Shown: positions 34,152 to 43,525, counted from the first letter of the stretch. The stretch is DNA of 64,000 nucleotides from Agrobacterium tumefaciens str. B6 (GCF_001541315.1 NZ_LMVK01000010.1:61030-125029), one strand, 5' to 3'. Notes: a model not told the origin generated them from the letters alone. Program-made: numbers and translations.

Positions 34152-34679
34152 ATGAAAAAGGCTGTTGCCGTAACTTTTGCCGCATTGACGATGGGCCTTG
34201 GCGGAACCGCATCCGCCCTCGCTGCCGACCTTGCAAGATATGAGCCGGCTCCGCAGGAGCAGGACGATCGCAACGGCGTCAAGATCGGTTACCTCACCTG
34301 CGATATCGGCGGCGGCGTCGGTTACGTTCTCGGCTCGGCCAAGGAACTGGATTGCACTTTCCAGTCCACCATGGGCGCCCGTCGCACCGACCATTACTCC
34401 GGCGCCATCCGCAAGATGGGCGTTGACCTCGGTTTCACCACGCAGGGCCGTCTGGTCTGGGCCGTTTTCGCCCCGACCGCCGGTTACCACCGCGGTTCGC
34501 TGGGCGGCCTTTATCAGGGCGCTACGGCTGAAGTCACCGTCGGTCTCGGCGTCGGCACCAACGTTCTCGTTGGCGGCACTTCCGGCTCCATCCAGCTGCA
34601 GACGGTCAGCGTGACCGGCCAGGTTGGCCTCAACCTCGCTGCCACCGGTACGTCCGTGACGCTGACGGCCACGAACTGA
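34152..34679 (+). CDS. DUF992-family secreted protein
   Basis: The 175-residue protein has a signal peptide (MKKAVAVTFAALTMGLGGTASALAA) and the DUF992 core (GVKIGYLTCDIGGGVGYVLGSAKELDCTFQ), with later glycine-rich beta segments. The two Cys of LTC and DCTF may form a disulfide. The family is common in alphaproteobacteria and lacks known function. It stands alone and is followed by a hairpin. Confidence 0.88.
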   Translation: MKKAVAVTFAALTMGLGGTASALAADLARYEPAPQEQDDRNGVKIGYLTCDIGGGVGYVLGSAKELDCTFQSTMGARRTDHYSGAIRKMGVDLGFTTQGRLVWAVFAPTAGYHRGSLGGLYQGATAEVTVGLGVGTNVLVGGTSGSIQLQTVSVTGQVGLNLAATGTSVTLTATN

Positions 34680-34686
34680 TCGGCGA

Positions 34687-34712
34687 AATGCCCGGTGTTT
34701 TGACCGGGCATT
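34687..34712 (+). terminator. Hairpin after the DUF992 gene
   Basis: AATGCCCGGT and ACCGGGCATT form a perfect 10-bp stem with a 6-nt loop, starting 7 nt after the stop codon. There is no T-run on the plus strand, so it may be an imperfect terminator or an mRNA 3' end. Confidence 0.55.
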
Positions 34713-34728
34713 CTGTCGCATGTCAAAA

Positions 34729-34762
34729 AACGCCCTCTTCGTTGTCAGACGGAGAGGGCGTT
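34729..34762 (-). terminator. Minus-strand terminator just upstream of the cytochrome c gene
   Basis: AACGCCCTCT and AGAGGGCGTT pair as a 10-bp stem around a 14-nt loop. On the minus strand the stem is followed directly by a T-run, and on the plus strand it is not, so it would stop leftward transcription coming through the cytochrome c gene from recX. Confidence 0.6.
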
Positions 34763-34776
34763 GTATTATCCGGACC

Positions 34777-35175
34777 ATGATTTTCATCTCCCAACAAGCT
34801 GCTGCGGCGACCGCGTTTTTCCTCCTGCTTGCGTCGAGCGCCTTTGCCGAGGGCGATGCGGCCCATGGCGAGAAGGTCTTCAGCCGCTGCTCCACCTGCC
34901 ACAGCGTTGACACGCCGCGCACCCGCATGGGGCCGCATCTGATGGGCGTGGTGGGCAGGCCGATGGCTTCCGTGGCTGATTACGGCCATTATTCGCAGGC
35001 GCTGAAGGATGCCGGTGCGGCTGACCGGGTATGGTCTGAGGAGGAACTGCAAAAATTCCTTTCCAGCCCGAAGAAGGCTATCCCGGGAAATGCGATGCGC
35101 TTTTTCGGCCTCTGGAGCGAAACGGATATAGCCGATCTGATCGCCTATCTGAAAACCCATCCCATGCCGCAATAG
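34777..35175 (+). CDS. Periplasmic class I cytochrome c
   Basis: The 132-residue protein has a signal peptide (ending AFA-EG) and one cytochrome c domain. CSTCHS binds haem, and the sixth ligand is probably the Met of AIPGNAMRFFGL. It matches cytochrome c2-type electron carriers in size. The start at 34777 gives a normal signal peptide; the longer frame upstream crosses the hairpin at 34729-34762. It is convergent with recX, with 3 nt between the stops. Confidence 0.88.
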   Translation: MIFISQQAAAATAFFLLLASSAFAEGDAAHGEKVFSRCSTCHSVDTPRTRMGPHLMGVVGRPMASVADYGHYSQALKDAGAADRVWSEEELQKFLSSPKKAIPGNAMRFFGLWSETDIADLIAYLKTHPMPQ

Positions 35176-35178
35176 GTG

Positions 35179-35769
35179 TCAGAGCGGTGCTTCGGCGATA
35201 ATCTCCTCGGCCTCCTCCGCCGTCATCGCCATCACTCTTGCGCCGATTTCAAAACTGAAGCCGTTGCGGGCGAAGGCGGAGAATTCCTTGGCCTTGCGTT
35301 TTTCATCCAGTTCGACCCGGCGAAAAGGCCCAAAGGCGCGCTTGCGTGCAAAGATGACGGCGGCGACCAGATCATTGGTTTCCTGCAGCGCGACTGCAGC
35401 CGTTTCCCGGGTGATACCCTTGATCTGAAGTTTCTGCGCGAGCCCGCGTTTCGACTTGCCGCTGCGCTGGCCGCTCCGCACGGCAATTTCCGCATAGGCG
35501 GTGTCGTCGAGCGCCTTGATGCCATAAGCAAAAGTGACGGCAAATTCGCCGAGCGCCTTCACCTGAGCCGGGGTGATATCCTCGAATTTTTCCCGCGCCT
35601 TGCGCATGATGGCGTCGCGCAGCTGCTTTTCCGTCATCATGCGCTGTTCCAGCCGGTAGAGAGCGGAATTGCGCGCCCAGGACTGCATGCGGCTGGTGGG
35701 CTCAACGGCCGGCGTTTCACCATCCAGGGCCATATCGTCGGTCAGGAAAGGGCTGGAATCATCGTTCAT
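35179..35769 (-). CDS. recX: Regulatory protein RecX
   Basis: The 196-residue basic protein has the RecX three-helix repeats (YRLEQRMMTEKQLRDAIMRKAREKFEDITPAQ, SGKSKRGLAQKLQIKGITRETAAVALQETNDL, FSFEIGARVMAMTAEEAEEII). RecX binds RecA filaments and limits recombinase activity. It is not next to recA here, as is common in alphaproteobacteria. The stop faces the cytochrome c stop across 3 nt. Confidence 0.88.
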   Translation of the reverse strand: MNDDSSPFLTDDMALDGETPAVEPTSRMQSWARNSALYRLEQRMMTEKQLRDAIMRKAREKFEDITPAQVKALGEFAVTFAYGIKALDDTAYAEIAVRSGQRSGKSKRGLAQKLQIKGITRETAAVALQETNDLVAAVIFARKRAFGPFRRVELDEKRKAKEFSAFARNGFSFEIGARVMAMTAEEAEEIIAEAPL

Positions 35770-35841
35770 TCCGCTTTTATAGCGCGGTGAAGCCGTCTTG
35801 CCAGTTCCCTCCCGGCCCGTGTCCTCCGGTTTTTCAGCACC

Positions 35842-36762
35842 TCAAGGCGTTTGCGCGCCGGTTGCGGCGACATAGACCGAGTAGAGCGATTTCGTTGCGG
35901 TGATGAAGAGGCGGTTCTTTTTCGGGCCGCCGAAGGTGAGGTTCGCGACTGTCTGCGGCACCTTGATCTTGCCGATGAGCGTACTATCAGGCGAAAAGCA
36001 GTGGACGCCATCACCGGCGCTGGTCCAGAGGTTTCCAGCCGTATCCAGACGGAAGCCGTCCGGCAGGCCGCTGTCGAGATTGCAGAATTCCCGGCCGTTG
36101 GCGAGCTTCACGCCATCCACCACGTCGAAAACGCGGATATGGCGCGGGCGGGAGACATCGTGGCTGTAGGAGCTGTCGGCAACATAGAGCTTCGTTTCAT
36201 CAGGTGAAAACGCGAGACCGTTCGGTTGCACGAAGTCGTCAATGGCGATGTCGATCTTTCCGGTTGCGGGATCGAGCCGGTAGACGTTGCGCGTCTTCTG
36301 TTCTGGCTCTGCCTTGTATCCCTCATAGTCGGAAAGAATGCCGTAGGTGGGGGCGGTGAACCAGACACTGCCATCGGATTTCACCACCACGTCATTGGGG
36401 GAGTTCAGCCGTTTGCCGCCGTAGCTGTCGGCAAGGACGGTGATCGAGCCGTCGACTTCGGTGCGGGTGACGCGACGGCCGCCATGCTCGCAGGAGACAA
36501 GTCGCCCCTGCCGGTCGCGCGTGTTGCCATTGGTGAAGTTGGAAGGCTGGCGGAATACCGAGATCCCGCCATCCGGCACCCAGCGTAGCATGCGCTCATT
36601 GGGAATATCGCTGAACAGCAGGCAGTTGAGATCGGCAAACCACACCGGGCCTTCGGCCCAGCGGCAGCCGGAATAAAGCTCTTCCAGTTCCGCATTGCCG
36701 ACGATCAGATGGCGGAAGCGGTCATCGTGGATTTCGTAAGGGGAGGTCTTGTCTGTGGTCAT
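35842..36762 (-). CDS. SMP-30/gluconolactonase-family lactonase
   Basis: The 306-residue protein is a six-bladed propeller of the SMP-30/LRE family, with metal-site residues in WAEGPVWF, RLNSPNDVVV and FVQPNGLAFSPDE and further NLWTSAGDGVHCFSPD. It should hydrolyse a sugar lactone. It lies 35 nt after the second permease of the sugar ABC operon and is probably co-transcribed, suggesting it acts on the imported sugar after its oxidation. The substrate is unknown. Confidence 0.88.
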   Translation of the reverse strand: MTTDKTSPYEIHDDRFRHLIVGNAELEELYSGCRWAEGPVWFADLNCLLFSDIPNERMLRWVPDGGISVFRQPSNFTNGNTRDRQGRLVSCEHGGRRVTRTEVDGSITVLADSYGGKRLNSPNDVVVKSDGSVWFTAPTYGILSDYEGYKAEPEQKTRNVYRLDPATGKIDIAIDDFVQPNGLAFSPDETKLYVADSSYSHDVSRPRHIRVFDVVDGVKLANGREFCNLDSGLPDGFRLDTAGNLWTSAGDGVHCFSPDSTLIGKIKVPQTVANLTFGGPKKNRLFITATKSLYSVYVAATGAQTP

Positions 36763-36797
36763 GAGCGTGGTCCGCTTGAGGGCTTGTCGTTCGGGGT

Positions 36798-37745
36798 TCA
36801 GCGCGTGGCCTTGGGGCCGCTTGCCAGAAGGATGACGGAGATGATGATGAGGCCGGTGAGGATGAGGCGGATACCCGCGCCGAAACCATAGGTATTCAGC
36901 ATCGATACCACCAGGAACATGAAGAGCGAAGCGCCCCAGATGCCGGGAACATTGGAATCGCCGCCCGCCACCGCCGTGCCGCCGATGACAACGACGGCGA
37001 TGGACATCAGCAGATATTCCGATCCCATGTTGAGTGCTGCGCCGCCGGAGAAGCTGGCGAGCAGATAACCGGCAATCGCCGCCAGCACCGCGCAGAGCAC
37101 ATAGGTGATGAAACGTGTTCCATCCACCGGAATGCCGGTCATGCGGGCTGCGAACGTGCTCTGGCCGATGGCGGAAATCCAGCGTCCGTAAAATGTGCGG
37201 TCGAGCAGCAACCAGGCAATGACCGAGAGCAGCAAGGCGACGAGCGCCACGTTCGGAATGCCGAAAGAACTGGACGTGGCGAAAGTGGCCAGTGTTTCCG
37301 GCGGTTTGATGCGCAGGCCGCGGTTGGACCAGATGGCGATGGACTGCACGATGAAGCTCATGGACAGCGTCGCAATGATCGGCGGAATGCGCAGGAGCTT
37401 GATCAGCGTGTAATTGCCGATGCCGATGGCGATGCCGATCAGGATGGCGATCAGCAATCCCGGCAGGATGAGACCATCGGACACATCCATGAATTTGAGG
37501 GCCAGCGTGCCTGATAGCGTCATCGTTGCGGGAACGCAGAGGTCGATATTACCAGGTCCGAGCGTGATGACGAACATCTGGCCGATGCCGACGATGACGG
37601 AAAAGGCCGCGAATGTCAGCGCTGCGTGCGACAGGCCGAAGGAGCTTGCACCGCCGGTGAAGAGCACCGTGATAATCCAGACGACAGCCGTTGCGGCAAA
37701 GGACCATATCCACGGTTTTTTGGAGAAGGACGAAAGCCCGTTCAT
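36798..37745 (-). CDS. Sugar ABC transporter permease, RbsC family (second)
   Basis: This 315-residue protein has about nine to ten membrane helices of the ribose/branched-chain permease family. It carries GIGQMFVITLGPGNIDLCVPATM and the later AGYLLASFSGGAALNMGSEYLLMSIAVVVIGGTAVAGGDSNVPGIWGA, the usual cytoplasmic coupling region. It overlaps the first permease by 4 nt. Two different permease genes imply a heterodimeric channel. Confidence 0.9.
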   Translation of the reverse strand: MNGLSSFSKKPWIWSFAATAVVWIITVLFTGGASSFGLSHAALTFAAFSVIVGIGQMFVITLGPGNIDLCVPATMTLSGTLALKFMDVSDGLILPGLLIAILIGIAIGIGNYTLIKLLRIPPIIATLSMSFIVQSIAIWSNRGLRIKPPETLATFATSSSFGIPNVALVALLLSVIAWLLLDRTFYGRWISAIGQSTFAARMTGIPVDGTRFITYVLCAVLAAIAGYLLASFSGGAALNMGSEYLLMSIAVVVIGGTAVAGGDSNVPGIWGASLFMFLVVSMLNTYGFGAGIRLILTGLIIISVILLASGPKATR

Positions 37746-38683
37746 TGGTTTTTCTCCCGCTTTTCGAGACGGTTGAGCAGGATGCGCAGCGCAAGCACGA
37801 TGATGAGGATCGCCCCTTGAGCGCCGATCTGCCAGTCTGGCGAAATGCGCATGAAGGACAGGAAGGAGCCGGCGAGCGTCAGCGTCAGCGCGCCGATGAC
37901 GGCACCGATGGGTGAAACCCGGCCGCCGACGAATTCGCCGCCGCCTAAAATGACGCCTGCAATCGACAGCAGCGTGTAGCGAAGCGCGATATTGGCATCA
38001 GCCGATGTCGTCAGCCCGACAAGTGCGATGCCCGACAGCACCGCGAAGAAACCGGCCAGCGCAAAGGTGGCGGCGCGGATGCCGACGACCGACCAGCCGG
38101 AGCGTTCGACCGAGCGGAAATTGCCGCCGACGCCGCGCATCAGCACGCCGAAGGAGGAGCGCATGACGATGTAATGGGCGACGACCGCAATCACGATGCT
38201 GGCGACAATGGCAATCGGCACGAGCGGCGGTTTTGCCGTCATCAGTGCGCGGATGAAGGCGGGTGCCTGGCCGCCGGGCGAGGGGAGGATGAGAACGGCA
38301 AGGCCGCCCCAGACGAAACTCATGCCAAGCGTGACAACGATGGAGGGCAGGGCGCGGATATGGATGATGGCGCCCAACAGGGCATAAACCGCAATCGCAC
38401 CGGCAAAGATCGCAATACCAAGCAGCGGCGTGGTTTGCAGGAAGGTGGCGGTGACGCAGGCGCAGAAACTGACGAAGGTGCCCATCGACAGATCGAGATC
38501 GTTGACGGACATGATCAGCATCTGCGCAATGGTGGCAAGCGCGATCGGCACCGCCAGATTGAACAGCAGGTTGAGGCCGGTATAGCTCATGGCGCGCGGC
38601 TGCATGTAGAATACGGCGGCGAGCAGGAAGGCGAGCGAGGCGGCGGGAATGATGAGGCGAAGGGCGCTGGCGGAGAGTTTCAT
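37742..38683 (-). CDS. Sugar ABC transporter permease, RbsC family (first)
   Basis: This 313-residue RbsC-like permease has IAQMLIMSVNDLDLSMGTFVSFCACVTA at the first conserved region and LVGLTTSADANIALRYTLLSIAGVILGGGEFVGGRVSPIGAVIGAL at the coupling region. Its start overlaps the ATPase gene by 4 nt and its stop overlaps the second permease by 4 nt. Confidence 0.9.
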   Translation of the reverse strand: MKLSASALRLIIPAASLAFLLAAVFYMQPRAMSYTGLNLLFNLAVPIALATIAQMLIMSVNDLDLSMGTFVSFCACVTATFLQTTPLLGIAIFAGAIAVYALLGAIIHIRALPSIVVTLGMSFVWGGLAVLILPSPGGQAPAFIRALMTAKPPLVPIAIVASIVIAVVAHYIVMRSSFGVLMRGVGGNFRSVERSGWSVVGIRAATFALAGFFAVLSGIALVGLTTSADANIALRYTLLSIAGVILGGGEFVGGRVSPIGAVIGALTLTLAGSFLSFMRISPDWQIGAQGAILIIVLALRILLNRLEKREKNQ

Positions 38684-40149
38684 GCGTGATCTTCTCCGGA
38701 AAAGGAGGCGGCCAGCACATTCTGCTCGGTGATGTCCTCGCCCACCAGTTCGGCCTGAATGGCGCCGTCACGGAAAACATAGACGCGGTCACAAAGACGG
38801 ATTTCGTCCATTTCGGTGGAGTACCAGATGAAGGTGCGGCCGTGGGAGGCTTCGGTTCTCAAGATGTCGTAGACTTCCTGTTTGGTGCCGATATCGACGC
38901 CGCGCATCGGGTCGTCCATCAGCACGGTACTGGCCGTGGTGGCGAGTGCGCGGGCGAATAGCACCTTCTGCTGGTTGCCGCCGGAGAGCGAAAGGATCTT
39001 ATTGCCCATATCGGGCGTGCGGATTTCGATGCGCTTTTTCCATTGCGCGCCGAGTTCGCTCTCTTTGTTCCGGTCCACCATGCCTGCGGATGAAATGTCC
39101 CTCAGCGAGGTGATGGAAAGGTTCTTCAGGATGCTCCACAGCGGAAAGGTCCCGTTCAGGCTGCGGTCCCCCGCCACGAAGGCAATATCCGTCTTGCGCG
39201 CGGGCAGCCAACTGCTGTTGCGGGCAAGGTAGAGATCGAGAAGCGCTTCCGTCTGGCCGTGGCCTCCGAGACCGGCGAGGCCGATGATCTCGCCGCGGAA
39301 AGCCTCGAAGGCGAGGCCTTCGCCCCGGCGCGCCGGCATGGCAAGGACCTTCTCGCCCGCTTTGCGGTTTTCGCCCTTTTGCCTGTCCTGTTCCTTGACG
39401 ACGCTGCCCATGGCTTCCACCAGCGTGCGTGTCGTGAACTCGGCCGCCGCCCGGTCAGCGACCACGCGGCCGTCCTTCATCACCACGATGCGGGTGGCTG
39501 TCGAAAGAATCTCGCCGAGAATATGCGAGATCAACAGAACGGAGCCGCCCGTGCGCACGAAACGGCGGACGTAATCCATCAATTGCTCGGCGAGACCGGC
39601 ATCGAGCGAGGAGGTTGGCTCATCGAGGATGACAAGTCTCGGAGCATCCGGGGTTCGGCAGAAATTGATGGCGATTTCCACCATCTGCCGCTCGGCGATG
39701 GAAAGTTCGGCGATCGTCAGTTCGCAATCGATGCCGTGGCCGGGAAAAATCTCGTCCAGCGTATGCCGGATCATGGTGAGCGCACGTCCACGCCAGTTCC
39801 GCCCGCTCATCGCGGCATGCATGATGCGGACGTTTTCGCTGATCGTCAGGTTGGGGCAGAGCGACAATTCCTGAAACACGCAGCAAACGCCGCTGGCCCG
39901 TGCTGCCGCGATTCCTTGACGGCCTTGTTCGCCGCGATAGGAAATGGACCCCTCATGCGGCGTCAGCCCGCCATTGATGACGTTGACGATGGTGGATTTT
40001 CCCGCACCGTTATGGCCGACGAGCCCCAGGCATTCGCCCGAACGGATGACGAGATCGGCTCCGTCCAGCGCCCTTACCGCGCCGAACACGACCTTCACGC
40101 CGCGCGCGGCGACGACTTCTTCCGCCTCGATGATGTCATTCATGAGCAT
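38680..40149 (-). CDS. Sugar ABC transporter double ATP-binding protein (RbsA/MglA type)
   Basis: The 489-residue protein has two tandem ATPase domains. The first is complete: GHNGAGKST, signature LSIAERQMVEIA, Walker B LVILDEPTSSLD, H-loop ISH. The second has a degenerate Walker A (AGLGGHGQTE) but a canonical LSGGNQQKVLFARAL. This is usual for RbsA-type proteins. Only a lone ATPase gene is present, feeding both permeases. The ATG at 40149 is used; a second ATG lies 6 nt downstream. Confidence 0.92.
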   Translation of the reverse strand: MLMNDIIEAEEVVAARGVKVVFGAVRALDGADLVIRSGECLGLVGHNGAGKSTIVNVINGGLTPHEGSISYRGEQGRQGIAAARASGVCCVFQELSLCPNLTISENVRIMHAAMSGRNWRGRALTMIRHTLDEIFPGHGIDCELTIAELSIAERQMVEIAINFCRTPDAPRLVILDEPTSSLDAGLAEQLMDYVRRFVRTGGSVLLISHILGEILSTATRIVVMKDGRVVADRAAAEFTTRTLVEAMGSVVKEQDRQKGENRKAGEKVLAMPARRGEGLAFEAFRGEIIGLAGLGGHGQTEALLDLYLARNSSWLPARKTDIAFVAGDRSLNGTFPLWSILKNLSITSLRDISSAGMVDRNKESELGAQWKKRIEIRTPDMGNKILSLSGGNQQKVLFARALATTASTVLMDDPMRGVDIGTKQEVYDILRTEASHGRTFIWYSTEMDEIRLCDRVYVFRDGAIQAELVGEDITEQNVLAASFSGEDHA

Positions 40150-40241
40150 TTACGCCAGTGATCTGAAAATGGGATATCGGTGGCCGTTGCGGCGCCCGTT
40201 CGGGGAGCGCCGCAATCGTTCATGTCCGGAGAGTGTCCAGA

Positions 40242-41258
40242 CTACTTGGCGGAGGCGATGGCCTTCTGGGCGTCTTCCTGCGAATATTCCACATTCGCGA
40301 CGCCGCCCTTCTGGGTGTTCTTGAGATTTTCCTCAAGATTGCCCTGATCGATGCGCAGGAAAGGAACCGTCAGGTCCTTCTTCACGTCCTTGCCGTCGAG
40401 AATCTGCTGCGCCACCCAGAAAGCGAGCGTGGAGACACCGGGAGCGATGGAGACCGACATGGTCTCGTAGCCGCCGGCATCCTTCTGCTGTTTCCACCAT
40501 TGCAGCTCGTCTTCGCGGTTGCCCATGACGATGGTGGGTGTCGGGCGCTTGGCAGCGGCGAAAGCCTGTGCCGCGCCGTAACCGTCACCGCCCTGCGTCA
40601 CGACTGCCGCAACTTCGGGAAGGCTCGGCAGAATGCCGGCGACAGCGCGCTGTGCGACGTCCTGCGCCCAGTCGCCATTGACCGAACCGACAATCTTGAA
40701 CTGCGGGTTCTTGGCGACGGCGTCGACGATGCCGGCATGGATTTCATCGTCCACCGAAACGCCCGCGAGGCCGCGGATTTCGAGCAGGTTGCCACCCTTC
40801 GGCATCGCCTTGGCGAGATAGTCGATCTGGCTTGCGCCCATCGCCTTGAAGTCTACGGCGATGCGCCAGGCGCAGGGCTCGGTGACAATGCCATCGAACG
40901 AGACGACGGTGATGCCGGCGTCGCAGGCTTCCTTCACCGCGCCGTTGAGGGCGGTGGGTGAGGCGGCATTGATGACGATCGCGTCATAACCTTGAAGAAT
41001 GAGGTTCTGAATCTGCGCCGCCTGTTCGGTTGCCTGGTTTTCGGCGGTCGTGAAGGCGTCTGCGGCGGCAACCTGTTTGTCGGCAACCGCCTGTTTGGTG
41101 ATCTTGTCCCAGCTGGTCAGCATCGACTGACGCCAGGAATTGCCAGCGTAATTGTTTGAAAGCGCGATTTTTTTGGCCGACGTGTCGGCATAAGCGGTGA
41201 TCGGCAGAGCTGCGCATGCGACAGCGGCCGATGCCAAAAGCATCTTCCTGAAAGCCAT
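40242..41258 (-). CDS. Sugar ABC transporter periplasmic binding protein (RbsB family)
   Basis: The 338-residue protein has a signal peptide (ending TAYA-DT) and a type I periplasmic binding fold: KKIALSNNYAGNSWRQSM, QIQNLILQGYDAIVINAASPTALNGAVKEACDAGITVVSFDG and AVVTQGGDGYGAAQAFAAAKRPTP. The start at 41258 has a perfect GGAGG 7 nt upstream; the frame continues further but without homology. It begins the five-gene operon ending in the SMP-30 gene. Ligand probably a sugar or sugar derivative; not determinable here. Confidence 0.9.
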   Translation of the reverse strand: MAFRKMLLASAAVACAALPITAYADTSAKKIALSNNYAGNSWRQSMLTSWDKITKQAVADKQVAAADAFTTAENQATEQAAQIQNLILQGYDAIVINAASPTALNGAVKEACDAGITVVSFDGIVTEPCAWRIAVDFKAMGASQIDYLAKAMPKGGNLLEIRGLAGVSVDDEIHAGIVDAVAKNPQFKIVGSVNGDWAQDVAQRAVAGILPSLPEVAAVVTQGGDGYGAAQAFAAAKRPTPTIVMGNREDELQWWKQQKDAGGYETMSVSIAPGVSTLAFWVAQQILDGKDVKKDLTVPFLRIDQGNLEENLKNTQKGGVANVEYSQEDAQKAIASAK

Positions 41259-41562
41259 TTGATTTCCTCCCTCGTGGCTTGCCCTTTTCGAGCCCGGAAT
41301 CCTTGCGCGCCGCAAATCTCCTCGGCGGCAGGCGGAATTCCTTTGCACTGGAGCTCCTTTCCCCAGTAGAAGCGAGAATGACCAAGAAGATTTGGCTTGT
41401 ATAGGCGGATCGCGGCAATCTTCCTGCGGGTTTCCGCAGAAAGCTTGCGGGAACCCGCAGGACGAAACGCCACTGCCGGGCGCAGAATGAATGATGCGGC
41501 ACCCAATGGGTTCAAACTTCGCCGCAGAGGTCGAAGGCAGACGCTTGGGAGGGCGTCCGCAC

Positions 41563-42798
41563 ATGCTGGATACGCCGAAAAGCGCTCTTTTTCACCATTA
41601 TATGGGCATTTCGCGGCTGCTTGCCGGGCAGCTGGAATTTAATGCCATCATTCAGGCGGTCGCCACGGAGATCAGCCATATCATCCCGCATGACCATATG
41701 GATGTCTGCATCAAGCAGCTGGATGACAAATATCATATCGCCTATGAGAGCGGTCTCGTCAGCGCCTGGAGCCGGCAGCCGCCCGCCCTTCTCACCGGAA
41801 GCCCGATCCGTTCGCTGCTGTCAGGCGAGGTCGAGCACCTGTTAAGCGGTGACGCCTGCTCCGATCCGCGCTTCCACTTCGAAGGGGCGTTTTCCAGCCC
41901 GATCATCGAACTTAATCTGCATAGCCGCCTGCATGTGCCGATGAAGGTGCACGGCGATATCATTGGCGCGCTCAGTTGCTCGTCGCACCAGTCGAACGCC
42001 TATACGGTGGAGGATGTGACGAACGCCCGCGCGGTTGCGGATCTGCTGGCGCCCTATTTCTACGCCATCCGCGCTGCCGAACAGGCCAAACGCTCTGCCA
42101 TCGAGGAGGCGCGCGCCAATGCCCGTGAGGAGGGTTTGAGGCTGGGCGCCTTGCAATTGACCGAGGCTCTGGAGGCCGAGCGGCAGCGTATCGGCATGGA
42201 TCTGCATGACCAGACGCTGGCGGACCTGACCCGGCTGGCGCGGCGCATCGAACGCATGAGCCATACCCCCGACGTTTCGGGCGAAATGCTCGAGCCGGTG
42301 GTGCGCAGCCTGCAACATTGCATGCAGGATCTGCGCGAGATCATCGAGGAGGCGAAACCTTCCATCCTGCAATTGTTTGGCGTCGTTGAAGCCATCGAGA
42401 CATATGTGGACCGCTCCGTGCGCGATAGCGGGTCGGCAATCGACTGGTCGGTGAGCGATGAGACGGAAGGGCTGGTGGAAAGGCTCGACAAGACGGTGGC
42501 CATATCGCTGTTCCGCATCGTACAGGAGGCAGTGAACAATGCCATTCGCCATGCCCAGCCGGAAACCATTGCCGTAACGCTTGTCGCCATCGATGGCGGC
42601 TTGCGGGTGACGGTGAGTGATGACGGCAGCGGCGGCGGCGAAGGCGGGGCCTCCGGCGGCCTCGGCATCGGCAACATGAAGACGCGGGCGCGGCTGATTT
42701 CAGCCAGGTTCGATATTGGCGGCAACGGCAAAGGGGCGGGAACCCGCATCACCGTGACCTTGCCGGCGGACGCTTTCGACCGGCGGGAGGAGTTATGA
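41563..42798 (+). CDS. GAF-domain NarL-type sensor histidine kinase
   Basis: This protein of about 411 residues has an N-terminal GAF domain (ISRLLAGQLEFNAIIQAVATEISHIIPHDHMDVCIKQL to VTNARAVADLLAPYF), a coiled coil, a HisKA_3 dimerisation helix with the phospho-acceptor in RQRIGMDLHDQTLADLTRLAR, and a HATPase with NNAIRHAQPE and GGLGIGNMKTRARLI. There is no membrane helix, so the signal is probably cytosolic. ATG at 41563 follows GGGAGG by 9 nt; ATG at 41491 is an alternative. It is divergent from the sugar ABC operon and may control it. Confidence 0.87.
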   Translation: MLDTPKSALFHHYMGISRLLAGQLEFNAIIQAVATEISHIIPHDHMDVCIKQLDDKYHIAYESGLVSAWSRQPPALLTGSPIRSLLSGEVEHLLSGDACSDPRFHFEGAFSSPIIELNLHSRLHVPMKVHGDIIGALSCSSHQSNAYTVEDVTNARAVADLLAPYFYAIRAAEQAKRSAIEEARANAREEGLRLGALQLTEALEAERQRIGMDLHDQTLADLTRLARRIERMSHTPDVSGEMLEPVVRSLQHCMQDLREIIEEAKPSILQLFGVVEAIETYVDRSVRDSGSAIDWSVSDETEGLVERLDKTVAISLFRIVQEAVNNAIRHAQPETIAVTLVAIDGGLRVTVSDDGSGGGEGGASGGLGIGNMKTRARLISARFDIGGNGKGAGTRITVTLPADAFDRREEL

Positions 42799-42799
42799 C

Positions 42800-43522
42800 A
42801 TGGACGTGCTGATCGTCGAGGACGATGCGCTGCACCGCGCCTATCTGAACGAGGCGGTGCGTGCCGCCCTGCCGGAATGCGACAATGTGCTGGAGGCGGC
42901 AAACGGCAGAACCGGCGAAAAGCTCGCGCGGGAAAATCGCGCCGCCCATATCGTCATGGATTTGCAGATGAACGAGCGCAACGGCATCGAGGCGGCGCGC
43001 ACCATCTGGAAGGAAAGGCCGGATACCCGCATCCTGTTCTGGTCCAACTATTCCGACGAGGCCTATGTGCGTGGTGTCTCCCGCATCGTGCCTGAGGGTG
43101 CCGCCTATGGTTACGTGCTGAAATCGGCATCCGATGACCGTCTGCGGCTGGCCTTGCGCAGCATCTTTATCGAGGCGCAATGCGTGATCGACCGGGAAGT
43201 GCGCGGCCTTCAGGAAAAGAGCCTCGGCAAGGCGCATGGTTTCACCGATTCCGAATATGAAATCCTTGTCGATGTCGCGCTCGGCCTCACCGACAAGGCG
43301 ATTGCGCGCCGCCGCAACCTGTCGCTGCGCAGCGTGCAGAACCGCCTGCAAAGCCTCTACGAGAAGCTTAACGTGCATCAGGCGGCTGGCGATGACGATG
43401 CGGAAGGGCGGTATAATCTTCGAACCCGCGCCGTCACTGTCGCCTTCCTGCGCAAGCTTTTGAATTACAGCGCGCTGGAAAGGGCCGAGCGCGAACTGGC
43501 GGAATGGGCGGGAAACCGCTGA
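42800..43522 (+). CDS. NarL/LuxR-family response regulator
   Basis: The 240-residue regulator has a receiver with Asp in HIVMDLQMNERNGIEAAR and Lys in YVLKSA. Its LuxR-type helix-turn-helix is HGFTDSEYEILVDVALGLTDKAIARRRNLSLRSVQNRLQSLYEKLNV. It starts 1 nt after the kinase stop, with GGAGGAG just upstream, so the two form one operon. The C-terminus carries an extra 40 residues beyond the helix-turn-helix. Confidence 0.9.
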   Translation: MDVLIVEDDALHRAYLNEAVRAALPECDNVLEAANGRTGEKLARENRAAHIVMDLQMNERNGIEAARTIWKERPDTRILFWSNYSDEAYVRGVSRIVPEGAAYGYVLKSASDDRLRLALRSIFIEAQCVIDREVRGLQEKSLGKAHGFTDSEYEILVDVALGLTDKAIARRRNLSLRSVQNRLQSLYEKLNVHQAAGDDDAEGRYNLRTRAVTVAFLRKLLNYSALERAERELAEWAGNR

Positions 43523-43525
43523 CCC

